Notes: generated by a model not told the origin, from the sequence alone. A DNA stretch of 63,976 nucleotides from Sphingobacteriaceae bacterium (GCA_947458875.1 CANGZD010000006.1:1-63976); one strand, 5' to 3'; shown: positions 1 to 7,680, counted from the stretch's first letter. Translations and numbers: made by a program.

Positions 1-56
1 GGTAGAGCATAACACTTTTAATGTTGGGGTCCTGGGTTCGAGTCCCAGCGGGATCA
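1..56 (+). tRNA. tRNA-Lys(TTT), 5' end cut by window
   Basis: This is the 3' three quarters of a tRNA. The anticodon stem TAACA/TGTTG encloses the loop CTTTTAA, giving anticodon TTT for lysine. The T arm CTGGG-TTCGAGT-CCCAG is perfect and the 3' acceptor strand CGGGATC with discriminator A follows. CCA is not encoded. The acceptor 5' strand lies before base 1. It sits 3 bases from tRNA-Asp, so the two are probably co-transcribed. Confidence 0.93.
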
Positions 57-59
57 CTT

Positions 60-133
60 GGTCTGGTAGTTCAGCTGGTTAGAATACATGCCTGTCACGC
101 ATGGGGTCGCGGGTTCGAGTCCCGTCCAGACCG
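60..133 (+). tRNA. tRNA-Asp(GTC)
   Basis: A complete cloverleaf can be drawn: acceptor GGTCTGG (60-66) pairs with CCAGACC (126-132), the anticodon loop CTGTCAC carries GTC for aspartate, and the T arm reads GCGGG-TTCGAGT-CCCGT with G as discriminator. CCA is not encoded. Its last 11 bases plus 12 downstream bases recur at 7057-7079, so this gene is a likely attachment site for an integrated element. Confidence 0.96.
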
Positions 134-144
134 CTAAAGAACGA
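122..144 (+). repeat. candidate attL: tRNA-Asp 3' end direct repeat
   Basis: CCGTCCAGACC plus 12 downstream bases match 7057-7079 with one mismatch over 23 bases (G133 versus A7068). Duplication of a tRNA 3' end is the usual footprint of tyrosine-recombinase islands. No integrase gene is visible in between, so the island would be old or decayed. Confidence 0.6.
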
Positions 145-146
145 TA

Positions 147-176
147 AAACCCTCTTAGGTAAACCTGAGAGGGTTT
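147..176 (+). terminator. tRNA-Asp terminator; founder of hairpin repeat family (copy A)
   Basis: An inverted repeat, AAACCCTCTTAGG against CCTGAGAGGGTTT, is followed by a T run, which is a standard Rho-independent terminator for the two tRNAs. The same hairpin and its downstream tract recur in the same orientation near 7083, 8521, 18401, 19548, 20440-20573 and 22236. Confidence 0.85.
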
Positions 177-186
177 TTTGTTTTTG

Positions 187-498
187 GGCTTTTCTTTTTA
201 TTTTATTTTTTTGAAGGTTTGGCCGCAGGCGGGAGGTGGGCAGGTGCAGGCGACTGTTGTTTTGCAGCAGCTGAGTTTTGTACGGGTGCAGGTGCTTAAT
301 GTACAGGCGCAGGCCAGAGGTGTACAAGCGCAGGTGCTGATTAGAGAGGCGCAGGTTGTCAGTGCAGGGAAGCAGGTTAAAGATTGGGTGGCGCAGGCGG
401 CAGACGGATTGGCGCAGGTGTCTGTTGGGCAGGGGATGGTGGGCTTTGTATGGCTACAGGCCAGACTTGTATTGACGCAGTCATAATCATTTTGTTTA
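187..498. other. gene-free stretch with GCAGG-rich imperfect repeats
   Basis: A T-rich tract (187-215) is followed by about 260 bases in which GCAGG or ACAGG, usually followed by TG, CG or TT, recurs about 14 times at irregular spacing (220-480). An open frame of about 100 codons crosses it but gives a repetitive Q/V/A-rich peptide with no recognisable fold, so I do not call a gene. The base composition differs from the AT-rich neighbours. Confidence 0.5.
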
Positions 499-520
499 TT
501 TACTAAAATTTTTAGTAAAT
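498..520. promoter_or_regulatory. palindromic operator upstream of umuDC
   Basis: A perfect palindrome has arms TTTACTAAAA and TTTTAGTAAA around a single central T (499-519); the next outer pair also matches. It ends about 20 bases before the umuD start, where a repressor would block transcription. By position it is a candidate damage-response operator. The repressor is unknown. Confidence 0.55.
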
Positions 521-539
521 TGGTTCCCCAATCTTTTTC

Positions 540-986
540 GTGTTAAAACATCGTATACATATTCCAAATGAGGAACTGGAACCCCTGAGCGATCCGGGGA
601 AGGCTTCCGGTTTTGTGAGTCCGGCCGAGGATTATATGGCGGGGCGACTGAATATTTTAGAGCGTTTGGTGAAAGATCCGGTGAATACCTATTACGCCGA
701 AGCCACTACGGACGAACTGATGGCTTTAGGAATTTCTAAAGGAACCTTGTTTGTGTACGATACGTCCATTAAAGCCAAACATGGTTCTTTGGTGGTGGTG
801 TGGTACCGTGGGGAATGGAAAGTGAGACAAGTCTATCTCTTGGGTAAACAGCTGTTTCTGGGTACGGGTAAAGCCGATGAAGAACCCGAATTGGTGCAGC
901 AGGATGAACTGCTGATTAGAGGCGTAGTGACCTGGAGCTGCAGACCGCATCAAAACAAACCGCAATGTTATGTTCGCTCTCGTTGA
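540..986 (+). CDS. umuD: UmuD-like S24 protein lacking the Ser-Lys catalytic pair
   Basis: This 148-aa protein aligns end to end with UmuD/LexA C-terminal peptidase folds. The cleavage-site region (Ser23-Gly24, then F-V-S-P-A-E-D-Y) resembles UmuD Cys24-Gly25, and the core A-T-T-D-E-L-M-A-L-G-I aligns with UmuD A-S-G-D-S-M-I-D-G-G-I. The catalytic Ser60 position is Glu59 and the Lys97 position is Arg96. Self-cleavage, the usual activation step for the DNA polymerase V accessory subunit, therefore looks impossible by the known mechanism. It starts with GTG and overlaps umuC by 17 bases, so the two are translationally coupled. A palindrome lies just upstream. The family call is firm; loss of activity is inferred from the two substitutions. 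Confidence 0.85.
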   Translation: MLKHRIHIPNEELEPLSDPGKASGFVSPAEDYMAGRLNILERLVKDPVNTYYAEATTDELMALGISKGTLFVYDTSIKAKHGSLVVVWYRGEWKVRQVYLLGKQLFLGTGKADEEPELVQQDELLIRGVVTWSCRPHQNKPQCYVRSR

Positions 987-2217
987 TGGTAATAATTTCT
1001 ATGTTTCTTGTGAACGCTTGTTTCGGCCTGAGTTGAATGGGAGACCTGTGGTGGTCTTGTCCAATAATGACGGTTGCATCATCTCCCGAAGTAATGAGGC
1101 GAAAGCATTAGGGATTAAAATGGGGGTACCTTATTTCAAGGTCAAGGAGTTAATTGAACAAGAAAGGGTAGCGGTATTCAGCAGTAATTATACTTTATAC
1201 GCCGACATCAGTGCACGGCTGATGAATAACCTGGCCCGCTTTACGCCTGATGTGGAGGTGTACAGTATTGATGAGTGTTTCCTGCAGTTTAAGGGGATGG
1301 AAGACCTACACACTTATGCTCATTACTTAAGAGAACAAGTTGTGCAGCATACCGGTATCCCGGTGAGTGTGGGCTTAGCGCCTACCAAAACCCTGGCCAA
1401 GCTGGCCAATAAAATCGCCAAGAAATCGGAGAGTGGTGTTTGTGTATTGGATACGGAGGAAGCAATTGACAGGGCTACCCAACATTTCCCGGTGGCTGAT
1501 CTCTGGGGAATCGGCAGGGCTTACCAAATCAAACTGGAACTGGAGGGTATTCGTACTGCTGCTCAATTGAGGGAGAAAACGGAAAAGTGGATCAAAAACA
1601 AACTGACCATTCAAGGGGTACGGCTATGGCACGAACTCTGGGGCAGGAGCTGCATCCCGCTAAAGGAAGTATTGGAACGTAAACAGGCCATCTGCACCAG
1701 CAGGTCATTCGGGAAACTGACTAATAATTTAGAGGAACTGATGGAAGCGACCACCGCCTATGCCAGTAGACTGGCGGAGAAACTGAGGGCGGATACCAGT
1801 TGCGCTACGGTACTGACCGTTCAATTGTTGACCAATCGGTTTAGAAAGGATTTACCTCAGTACAACCCCGCCATTAGTTTGGCATTGAATCATCCGATCA
1901 ACAATACGCCCGACCTGGTGAAAGCGTCGGTACGAGGATTGAAATCGATTTACGATCCCCGCTTTCAGTATAGCAAGGTGGCGGTGATTGCTACGGGCTT
2001 AATTCCGGAACAGGAAGTCCAGCTGAATCTGTTTACCGAATGGAATGGGCCAAAGCATAATCAGGTGAGTGAACTGTTGGATCGGATCAATACCTATTAC
2101 GGCAGCGGTACCTTACGTTTGGCTTCTGAAGGATTCCGAAAGCGTTGGGCAATGAAGCGTGAAAATGTGAGTCCGAATTATACGACGGATTGGGGCGATA
2201 TTTTGAGGGTGGGATAA
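970..2217 (+). CDS. umuC: Y-family DNA polymerase V catalytic subunit UmuC
   Basis: A 415-aa translesion DNA polymerase. The N-terminal M-F-A-L-V-D-G-N-N-F-Y motif supplies the first metal-binding Asp, and S-I-D-E-C (about residues 98-102) supplies the second acidic pair. Helix-hairpin-helix and little-finger regions follow (V-A-D-L-W-G-I-G near 175). Length is normal for UmuC (about 420). It acts with UmuD to copy past DNA lesions. It follows umuD with overlap as a two-gene operon. Such umuDC pairs are common on Bacteroidota islands and plasmids, consistent with the neighbouring tRNA-Asp repeat. Confidence 0.95.
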   Translation: MFALVDGNNFYVSCERLFRPELNGRPVVVLSNNDGCIISRSNEAKALGIKMGVPYFKVKELIEQERVAVFSSNYTLYADISARLMNNLARFTPDVEVYSIDECFLQFKGMEDLHTYAHYLREQVVQHTGIPVSVGLAPTKTLAKLANKIAKKSESGVCVLDTEEAIDRATQHFPVADLWGIGRAYQIKLELEGIRTAAQLREKTEKWIKNKLTIQGVRLWHELWGRSCIPLKEVLERKQAICTSRSFGKLTNNLEELMEATTAYASRLAEKLRADTSCATVLTVQLLTNRFRKDLPQYNPAISLALNHPINNTPDLVKASVRGLKSIYDPRFQYSKVAVIATGLIPEQEVQLNLFTEWNGPKHNQVSELLDRINTYYGSGTLRLASEGFRKRWAMKRENVSPNYTTDWGDILRVG

Positions 2218-2503
2218 ATGTGTTTCCTGTATAGTAATTTATGAGGGATATTCAATTGCTATTGAATGATTATACTCAGGCAATTAATCTATTTGAGGAT
2301 ATAATTGAGTTATCTTCAACCCTAAAAGACGGAAACAATCGAGAATAATCAGAGTTAAACGGAAGACGAAAATGACAACCATGTTCAAAATGAAAAGAAG
2401 CGTTTTGCTCAATATAATCTGATTCCAAAACACCACATTTAAGTTTGCCCAAAAGCATCCCAAGCCACCTACAACCCGGCAGGTATATACAGAGACAAAT
2501 TTG
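2218..2503. other. intergenic, nothing recognised
   Basis: AT-rich sequence between convergent umuC and the DtxR-type gene. Short minus-strand frames here read through the 3' end of the regulator in another frame and look spurious. I see no RNA gene and no strong hairpin. Confidence 0.4.
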
Positions 2504-3211
2504 TCATTTAACTTTCCAATGCTCCTCTCTGCAATTTTTCTCAATATCACATTCATTGCAAACGACAAAAATATTTTCGGCAAACTTCTGACTGACACTT
2601 GATTGCTTGCCATTGATTTCAATAACTGTTATCGCATCATAATCTTGTTTCGATACGACAGCAATTTTATTATTAATTCCTAAACCAACTTTCACAACAT
2701 ACTGCAGAAAGGAAGTAGAATTGTCTTTAACAGCGATCATCTTGCAACTGGTGCCTACATTTACTTCTGCAAGTGTTTTTTTAAATTGTACTTTAAGCTC
2801 GCCATTTTTATTTGGGATTGGGTCTCCGTGTGGGTCAAACTCTGGGTAATCTAAAAATTTATCTAACTTATCAATGAGTTTTTGAGATTGAATATGTTCT
2901 AATTGTTCTGCTATTTCGTGAACTTCATCCCAGCTAAATTCCAATTTTTCAAATAGGAAGGTTTCCCATATGCGGTGTTTCCTAATTACGTTCATCGCAT
3001 TTTTTCTCCCTTCTTTTGTCAGAGTGATTTTGCCGTATTTTTCATAATCTACCAACTTTTTGTCTTTCAGCTTTTTAAGCATATCATTTGCCGTGGCAGG
3101 TTTGACATCCAATGAACTTGCCAATTCGTTGGTACCTACCTCTGCATTACCACTATCTAAAGTGATTTTGAGTAGAGTCTTTAAGTAATTTTCTTCTGTA
3201 AATGTCAGCAT
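2504..3211 (-). CDS. DtxR/MntR-family metal-dependent repressor
   Basis: This 235-aa protein has an N-terminal winged helix (E-E-N-Y-L-K-T-L, then N-E-L-A-S-S-L-D-V-K-P-A-T-A-N-D-M-L as recognition region, residues 25-50). The dimerisation and metal-binding helices of DtxR proteins follow (H-R-I-W-E-T-F-L-F, then H-E-I-A-E-Q-L-E-H around 100-110). A C-terminal FeoA/SH3-like domain follows at about 140-210. An unusual tail contains C-x2-C and a later Cys. Family members repress manganese or iron uptake when the metal is bound. The divergent TonB receptor and the intervening DtxR-type palindrome suggest it controls that receptor. Which metal is not decided by sequence. Confidence 0.9.
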   Translation of the reverse strand: MLTFTEENYLKTLLKITLDSGNAEVGTNELASSLDVKPATANDMLKKLKDKKLVDYEKYGKITLTKEGRKNAMNVIRKHRIWETFLFEKLEFSWDEVHEIAEQLEHIQSQKLIDKLDKFLDYPEFDPHGDPIPNKNGELKVQFKKTLAEVNVGTSCKMIAVKDNSTSFLQYVVKVGLGINNKIAVVSKQDYDAITVIEINGKQSSVSQKFAENIFVVCNECDIEKNCREEHWKVK

Positions 3212-3270
3212 CGTGTAAAAGCGAAATTAAAATTGACTTTCCAAAGATACTAAAGGCAAAACTTTATTTA

Positions 3271-3284
3271 TTAGACTAATCTAA
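3271..3284. promoter_or_regulatory. DtxR/MntR-type operator between regulator and TonB receptor
   Basis: TTAGACTAATCTAA has inverted arms TTAGA/TCTAA and closely matches the left half of the known DtxR consensus TTAGGTTAG plus its mirror. It lies in the divergent region, 60 bases upstream of the regulator start and 38 upstream of the receptor start, so it could control both genes. Confidence 0.65.
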
Positions 3285-3321
3285 CTTTATTACTTTCGCC
3301 CTCATAGTTAATGTTAGAAAA

Positions 3322-5706
3322 ATGAAATCGATCATATTCAAAATAATAGCCACTGTCATTTTTGCCCTAACTGCTAAGCTATCAATAGCTCAAACAGCTA
3401 CATTTAAGGGTAAAGTAACTGCTGAAAGCGAAATGTTAATAGGAGTTTCTGTTTCTTTTCCTAAGTTAAATATTGGTACAAGTACTGACAACGAGGGGAA
3501 TTTCAATATACCGGATATCACCGCCGGTAAACATACTGTGAAAATAAGTTTTGTAGGCTATTTAACCATTACTGACACTTTAAATTTAAAAGAGGGCGAA
3601 ACACTCACTAAAAATTATTCTTTGATACCAGATGCGCTGAACTTGGGAGAAGTAGTGGTCACAGGGACACGTTATGAAATTCCCAAATACGACTCCCCAG
3701 TAATTATTAACGCCGTTTCAAGCCGTATTTTTGAAACAACACAATCGCTTAGCATATCAGAAGGGCTTAATTTTTCACCAGGGCTCAGAATTGAAAATAA
3801 TTGCCAAAATTGTGGTTTTACCCAATTACGTATGAATGGTTTAGACGGGGCTTATTCTCAAATCTTAATTAATAGTCGACCAGTTTTTTCTGCATTAGCG
3901 GGTGTTTATGGCCTCGAAATGTTACCTGCTAATATGGTTGAGAGGATTGAAGTGGTGAGGGGCGGAGGTTCTGTTTTATATGGTGGAAATGCGATAGCGG
4001 GAACGGTAAATATTATTACCAATGACCCTTTTCAAAACGCATTTGAGGCTGGTATAAATCAATCATTCATTAATGGAAATAGTCCAGATAGGACAATTAC
4101 TTTTAACGGGTCTGTTGTATCAGATAAGTTGGATAAAGGTATTACCTTTTTTGGACTTAATAGAGAAAGAAAACCTTGGGATGCCAATGCTGATGGCTTT
4201 TCAGAAATGGTTAAACTTAAAAACAACACCTTTGGTTTTGATGCTTTTTGGAATCTAAATGAACGAAGTAAACTTAAATTAGGGAGTTATTATATAAACG
4301 AATTTAGAAGAGGTGGCAATAAATTTGATTTGTTCCCTCATCAAACAGATTTAACTGAGCAATTACAACACCATATTTTAAGTTCAAATATTTCATTTGA
4401 ACATTACAGCAAGGATTATAAGCATAAATTTTCTATTTACGGTTCACTACAAAAAGTGGATAGGGCAAGTTATTATGGAGCAGGTGGAAGGATCATCGAA
4501 GGGGGTGATGTATTAACCCCGTCTGATATTTTAGCTATCAATGCGTATGGTAATTCAAGAGATATATCTACAATTGGAGGATTTCAGTACAATTACGAAA
4601 TCAATAAAAAAATATTACTCATAGCAGGCTCAGAATATATTTATAATGATGTAAAAGATAAAATGTCCGGCTATGGTAGAGTCATTGATCAGCAATTAGG
4701 AACATTAGGAAGCTATTTACAATTAGAGTTAAAACCGATTGAAAAGCTAACATTTTTATTGGGTGGAAGATTCGACAATGTAAATATTAATGGAATTTAT
4801 GATTTAGCTGATCAAAGTTTTCTTAATAACAAAACAATAAATGTTTTAGTTCCAAGGCTTTCGGCAATGTATAGTATCAAGGATAATTTAAAACTAAGGG
4901 CGTCTTTTGCTCAAGGTTACAGAGGGCCTCAAGCCTTTGACGAGGATTTGCATATTGAAACTGTTGGTGGTGCAGCACGTTTTATTCGCCTAGCTCCTAA
5001 CTTGATTACTGAAAAATCAAATAGTGTTTTGTTGTCTTTAAACTATGATAAACGTATCGGTAGAAATCAAATTAATTTAGTTGCGGAAGGATTTAATACA
5101 AGACTGAACAATCCGTTTATACTATCTGACCAAACCGAATTACCCAATGGTATTGCAGTAATCACAAAAAGAAATGGTGATGGTGCAAGAGTTGCAGGTG
5201 TAAATTTAGAGGCAAACATCGCTTTTGGTGTTAATGTTATATTCCAATCAGGCGCAACTATTCAATCAGCACGTTACTCCGTACAGGAAGAAATATGGGC
5301 TCCTAAAAATGAAAATGACGCGACACCTGCCACTCTAACAAACAGGTTGCTAAGAACCCCAAACGCCTATGGATACTTCTCATTGGCATATAATCCTGTT
5401 TCAAAGTTATCTATTGGCTATTCTGGCGTAATTACGGGTACAATGCTTGTACCACGCCTTATAGACCCGGAAACAGAGCGAACGGTTTTAAAATCAACAC
5501 CATCTTTTTTCGAAAACAATATAAAAATTGCATACACAATCCAAACAAAAGACAATTACAAAGTTCAATTATTTGGTGGCATGCAAAATATTTTCAATAG
5601 TTATCAAAGAGATTTTGATATAGGAATGGAAAGAGATGCAGGCTATGTATATGGTCCACAAAGACCAAGAACAATATTTATGGGAGTAAAATTTGGACTG
5701 AATTAA
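3322..5706 (+). CDS. TonB-dependent outer-membrane receptor, probable metal uptake
   Basis: A 794-aa receptor. A signal peptide ends at S-I-A-Q; a carboxypeptidase-regulatory-like beta domain covers about 27-105 (G-K-V-T...G-V-S-V-S-F-P). The plug follows at about 110-230, with L-G-E-V-V-V-T-G-T-R resembling a TonB box, and R-I-E-V-V-R-G-G-G-S-V-L-Y-G-G-N-A-I-A-G. A 22-strand-type barrel ends in an aromatic-rich strand (F-M-G-V-K-F-G-L-N). The plug has an unusual N-C-Q-N-C pair of cysteines near 163-167 that might bind metal. Divergence from a DtxR-type gene across a DtxR-like operator suggests manganese or iron chelate as ligand. Ligand identity is inference. Confidence 0.9.
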   Translation: MKSIIFKIIATVIFALTAKLSIAQTATFKGKVTAESEMLIGVSVSFPKLNIGTSTDNEGNFNIPDITAGKHTVKISFVGYLTITDTLNLKEGETLTKNYSLIPDALNLGEVVVTGTRYEIPKYDSPVIINAVSSRIFETTQSLSISEGLNFSPGLRIENNCQNCGFTQLRMNGLDGAYSQILINSRPVFSALAGVYGLEMLPANMVERIEVVRGGGSVLYGGNAIAGTVNIITNDPFQNAFEAGINQSFINGNSPDRTITFNGSVVSDKLDKGITFFGLNRERKPWDANADGFSEMVKLKNNTFGFDAFWNLNERSKLKLGSYYINEFRRGGNKFDLFPHQTDLTEQLQHHILSSNISFEHYSKDYKHKFSIYGSLQKVDRASYYGAGGRIIEGGDVLTPSDILAINAYGNSRDISTIGGFQYNYEINKKILLIAGSEYIYNDVKDKMSGYGRVIDQQLGTLGSYLQLELKPIEKLTFLLGGRFDNVNINGIYDLADQSFLNNKTINVLVPRLSAMYSIKDNLKLRASFAQGYRGPQAFDEDLHIETVGGAARFIRLAPNLITEKSNSVLLSLNYDKRIGRNQINLVAEGFNTRLNNPFILSDQTELPNGIAVITKRNGDGARVAGVNLEANIAFGVNVIFQSGATIQSARYSVQEEIWAPKNENDATPATLTNRLLRTPNAYGYFSLAYNPVSKLSIGYSGVITGTMLVPRLIDPETERTVLKSTPSFFENNIKIAYTIQTKDNYKVQLFGGMQNIFNSYQRDFDIGMERDAGYVYGPQRPRTIFMGVKFGLN

Positions 5707-5994
5707 ATTGTGGATACTCGTATCTCATCATATACAATAGCCAGCCGTTTCGGTAGCATGTTTTCATTTTCTCTTACACACAAAGCCAAGAAAAAAATGC
5801 AAAATAGCAACCGCACAAAATACATCCTCGATAAATAGAAGGGTAGCAGATAACAGCTTCCATAAGTAGCAGGTGTGTAGTGTTTCATAGGACAGGAAAG
5901 TGTTAAATTTACAGTTCAGTTCTAAAAATCTCTGCCTACGTGTAGCTGCTAACGCGTTAGCAGTGGTAGGAGATCCAACAGATAAAAATAAATA
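5707..5994. other. intergenic, possibly decayed gene
   Basis: Overlapping minus-strand frames encode hydrophobic, Cys-rich peptides with no recognisable family, which could be remnants of a small membrane protein. No convincing start or family is visible. The stretch ends with the 18-base palindrome at 5946-5963. Confidence 0.35.
5946..5963. repeat. perfect 18-bp palindrome upstream of CDF gene
   Basis: CTGCTAACGCGTTAGCAG is fully self-complementary and lies 32 bases before the CDF start. It could be an operator for the exporter or a recombination scar. It does not match the integron attC core consensus at both ends. Confidence 0.6.
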
Positions 5995-6792
5995 ATGCAC
6001 AAAACGACATTTAAAATCTTAAAAATGGACTGCCCATCCGAAGAACAAATGATAAGGATGAACCTTGCCGACTTGACAAACATCCACTCGATGGACTTTG
6101 ATATTCCAAACCGAAAATTGACCATTTTTCACACCGACAACCACGACCAAATTTATGAGCGACTTGACAATTTAAAGTTTGACACTTCACTTATTGAAAG
6201 CCTTTCGGCAGATAATTATACAGAAGTAACCGACAACTCCGACAGAGAAAAAAAACTACTTTGGCAAGTTTTAGCCATTAACTTTTTCTTTTTTGCACTT
6301 GAAATAACGACAGGTTTCATCTCAAACTCAATGGGCCTTGTTGCCGATAGTTTGGATATGCTTGCCGACAGCATTGTTTACGGACTTGCACTTTTTGCAG
6401 TTGGCGGTACAATGACACGAAAAAAGCACGTTGCAAAATCTGCAGGTTATTTCCAGTTAACAGTTGCAATTTTAGGCATTGGTGAGGTAATTAGACGTTT
6501 TGTAGGACTTGAAGAAATTCCTGCATTTCAGACAATGGTAATTGTTTCAATTTTTGCACTTATAGGCAACGCACTTTGTTTGTATTTACTGCAAAAAAGT
6601 AAAAGCAAGGAAGCGCATATGCAAGCAAGTATGATTTTTACTTCTAATGACATCATTGTAAATTTTGGAGTAATTATAGCAGCCGGACTTGTTTACTTGA
6701 CAAACTCAAAATACCCTGACCTTTTTATTGGGATAGTTGTGTTTTTCATCGTTGGACAGGGAGCATTTAAAATATTGAAACTATCAAAATGA
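5995..6792 (+). CDS. HMA-like domain fused to cation diffusion facilitator transporter
   Basis: A 265-aa protein. Residues 1-70 read like a ferredoxin-fold heavy-metal-associated domain (F-K-I-L-K-M-D-C-P-S-E-E), but with one Cys rather than the usual pair. Residues 85-260 form about six membrane segments of the CDF family, including A-D-S-L-D-M-L-A-D-S in TM2. In TM5 the usual His/Asp-x3-Asp appears as S-N-D-I-I-V-N, so one ligand is changed. CDF proteins export divalent metals in exchange for protons. With the DtxR regulator and TonB receptor it makes a metal-balance group. The metal is not predictable here. The C-terminal cytoplasmic CDF domain is absent. Confidence 0.82.
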   Translation: MHKTTFKILKMDCPSEEQMIRMNLADLTNIHSMDFDIPNRKLTIFHTDNHDQIYERLDNLKFDTSLIESLSADNYTEVTDNSDREKKLLWQVLAINFFFFALEITTGFISNSMGLVADSLDMLADSIVYGLALFAVGGTMTRKKHVAKSAGYFQLTVAILGIGEVIRRFVGLEEIPAFQTMVIVSIFALIGNALCLYLLQKSKSKEAHMQASMIFTSNDIIVNFGVIIAAGLVYLTNSKYPDLFIGIVVFFIVGQGAFKILKLSK

Positions 6793-7056
6793 GAAGCACC
6801 ACTACTGCTAAAGGTCTTGGCTCAATGGCGGGTGACCTGGTTAATTTAAAATTCTACCTTGCATCAGCTTTTGTATTGTATTGACAGTTTTGTGCTCAGG
6901 AAACCCTACCCAACAATGAGGGTGTGCTAAAGCCGAAGCTGAACACCCGGATTTAACCCAACAGTACTAACAACACTCTATTCAATATCAAGGTTTTAAC
7001 GTGATATTTTGAGGTTTTAGAACAATTGGGGTACAAGTAAATATAGGGGTTTAAAA
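6793..7056. other. intergenic, nothing recognised
   Basis: Sequence between the CDF gene and the tRNA-Asp 3'-end copy. No frame of note and no integrase remnant that I can recognise. This would be the right inner flank of the putative island. Confidence 0.4.
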
Positions 7057-7079
7057 CCGTCCAGACCACTAAAGAACGA
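7057..7079 (+). repeat. candidate attR: copy of tRNA-Asp 3' end
   Basis: Matches 122-144 in 22 of 23 bases, covering the 3' T-stem and acceptor strand of tRNA-Asp and the first bases beyond. There is no tRNA 5' part here. A terminator hairpin of the tRNA-Asp type follows directly. Confidence 0.6.
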
Positions 7080-7082
7080 AAG

Positions 7083-7152
7083 AAACCCTCTTAGGAAATC
7101 CTGAGAGGGTTTCTTGTTTGGGGGTGTGCTTGTGGGGGGGGGGGCTTTTTTT
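7083..7152 (+). repeat. hairpin plus G-rich tail, copy B
   Basis: The hairpin AAACCCTCTTAGG-AAAT-CCTGAGAGGGTTT (7083-7112) is nearly identical to the tRNA-Asp terminator. A tail with GGGTGTGCTTGTGGGG follows and then a run of G. It lies 10 bases from the 3' end of the minus-strand lipoprotein and may act as a terminator. Confidence 0.8.
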
Positions 7153-7161
7153 TGAAATTAG

Positions 7162-7512
7162 TTAGCGCTTGCTGCCCGACCAAATTCCGGAATAACTTCC
7201 ATTTGACCAGTTCCCATTTGCTGAGCTGCCAGATAAAGTTCCATCAAATCTTCCATCAAGAGAGCTGGTGCCGAATGCCGCCAATAAATTACCAGCATTA
7301 TTCACTCTACCCTCAATTTTGAAGTTAGCCCGTAATACATTGGAGTATCCTGTTCCGGTTACTGTACCATTATTCGACACGTTAACACTCCAAGTGCCAT
7401 TGTCAGTACCTGAAAATTGCCCAGACCAGTTTCCTGTGAATGGATTAGTCTCTGTTTTTTTACATGCCATGCCAGCAAATAATAAAAACAAAAAAATGAT
7501 TCTTTTTGTCAT
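7162..7512 (-). CDS. small glycine-rich lipoprotein
   Basis: A 116-aa secreted protein. A type II signal peptide ends in F-A-G-M-A-C-K-K, so Cys16 is the likely lipidated residue. The mature part is rich in Gly, Ser, Asn and Trp with repeated G-x-W/S-G turns (G-N-W-S-G, G-T-W-S-V, G-N-W-S-N-G, G-I-W-S-G), suggesting a small beta barrel or meander. No family is recognised. It stands alone between hairpin copy B and the divergent barrel gene. Confidence 0.72.
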   Translation of the reverse strand: MTKRIIFLFLLFAGMACKKTETNPFTGNWSGQFSGTDNGTWSVNVSNNGTVTGTGYSNVLRANFKIEGRVNNAGNLLAAFGTSSLDGRFDGTLSGSSANGNWSNGSYSGIWSGSKR

Positions 7513-7570
7513 GTTTAGTTTTTAATCTCCATCCAAATTGGTATTAATAACTTTATCTTAAAAATTTAAT

Positions 7571-7610
7571 ACGCGTGAATTGCGTATTGTCACGTTATTC
7601 ACGTATTCGT
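7571..7610 (+). promoter_or_regulatory. shared GTGAATTnCG motif upstream of barrel gene
   Basis: Contains GTGAATTGCGTATTGTCAC, related to the motif before the three membrane-tethered regulators, and an inverted pair CGTGAAT/ATTCACG (7574-7580, 7597-7603). It ends 70 bases before the start at 7681. Likely a regulator-binding site. Confidence 0.45.
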
Positions 7611-7680
7611 ATAAAAGGGTTATAGTATTAAGGTGTTACATTTAGTTAATGCACAAATTCAAAAATTAAATATTAAAAAA

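Noticed and set aside
220-480. GCAGG-rich tract considered as a CRISPR array
   Set aside because: The repeated unit is only 5-9 bases at irregular spacing; no repeat-spacer regularity and no cas genes.
178-486. 102-codon open frame over the GCAGG tract as a gene
   Set aside because: Repetitive Q/V/A peptide produced by the DNA repeat, starts inside the tRNA terminator, no family.
2284-2622. 112-codon minus-strand frame overlapping the DtxR gene
   Set aside because: Shares 119 bases with the regulator in another frame and has no recognisable family.
5946-5963. Palindrome as an integron attC core
   Set aside because: Ends do not fit the RYYYAAC/GTTRRRY core pattern and no integron integrase is present.
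133-7057. Integrase gene inside the putative island
   Set aside because: No frame shows the tyrosine-recombinase R-H-R-Y pattern; the island call rests on the direct repeat only.
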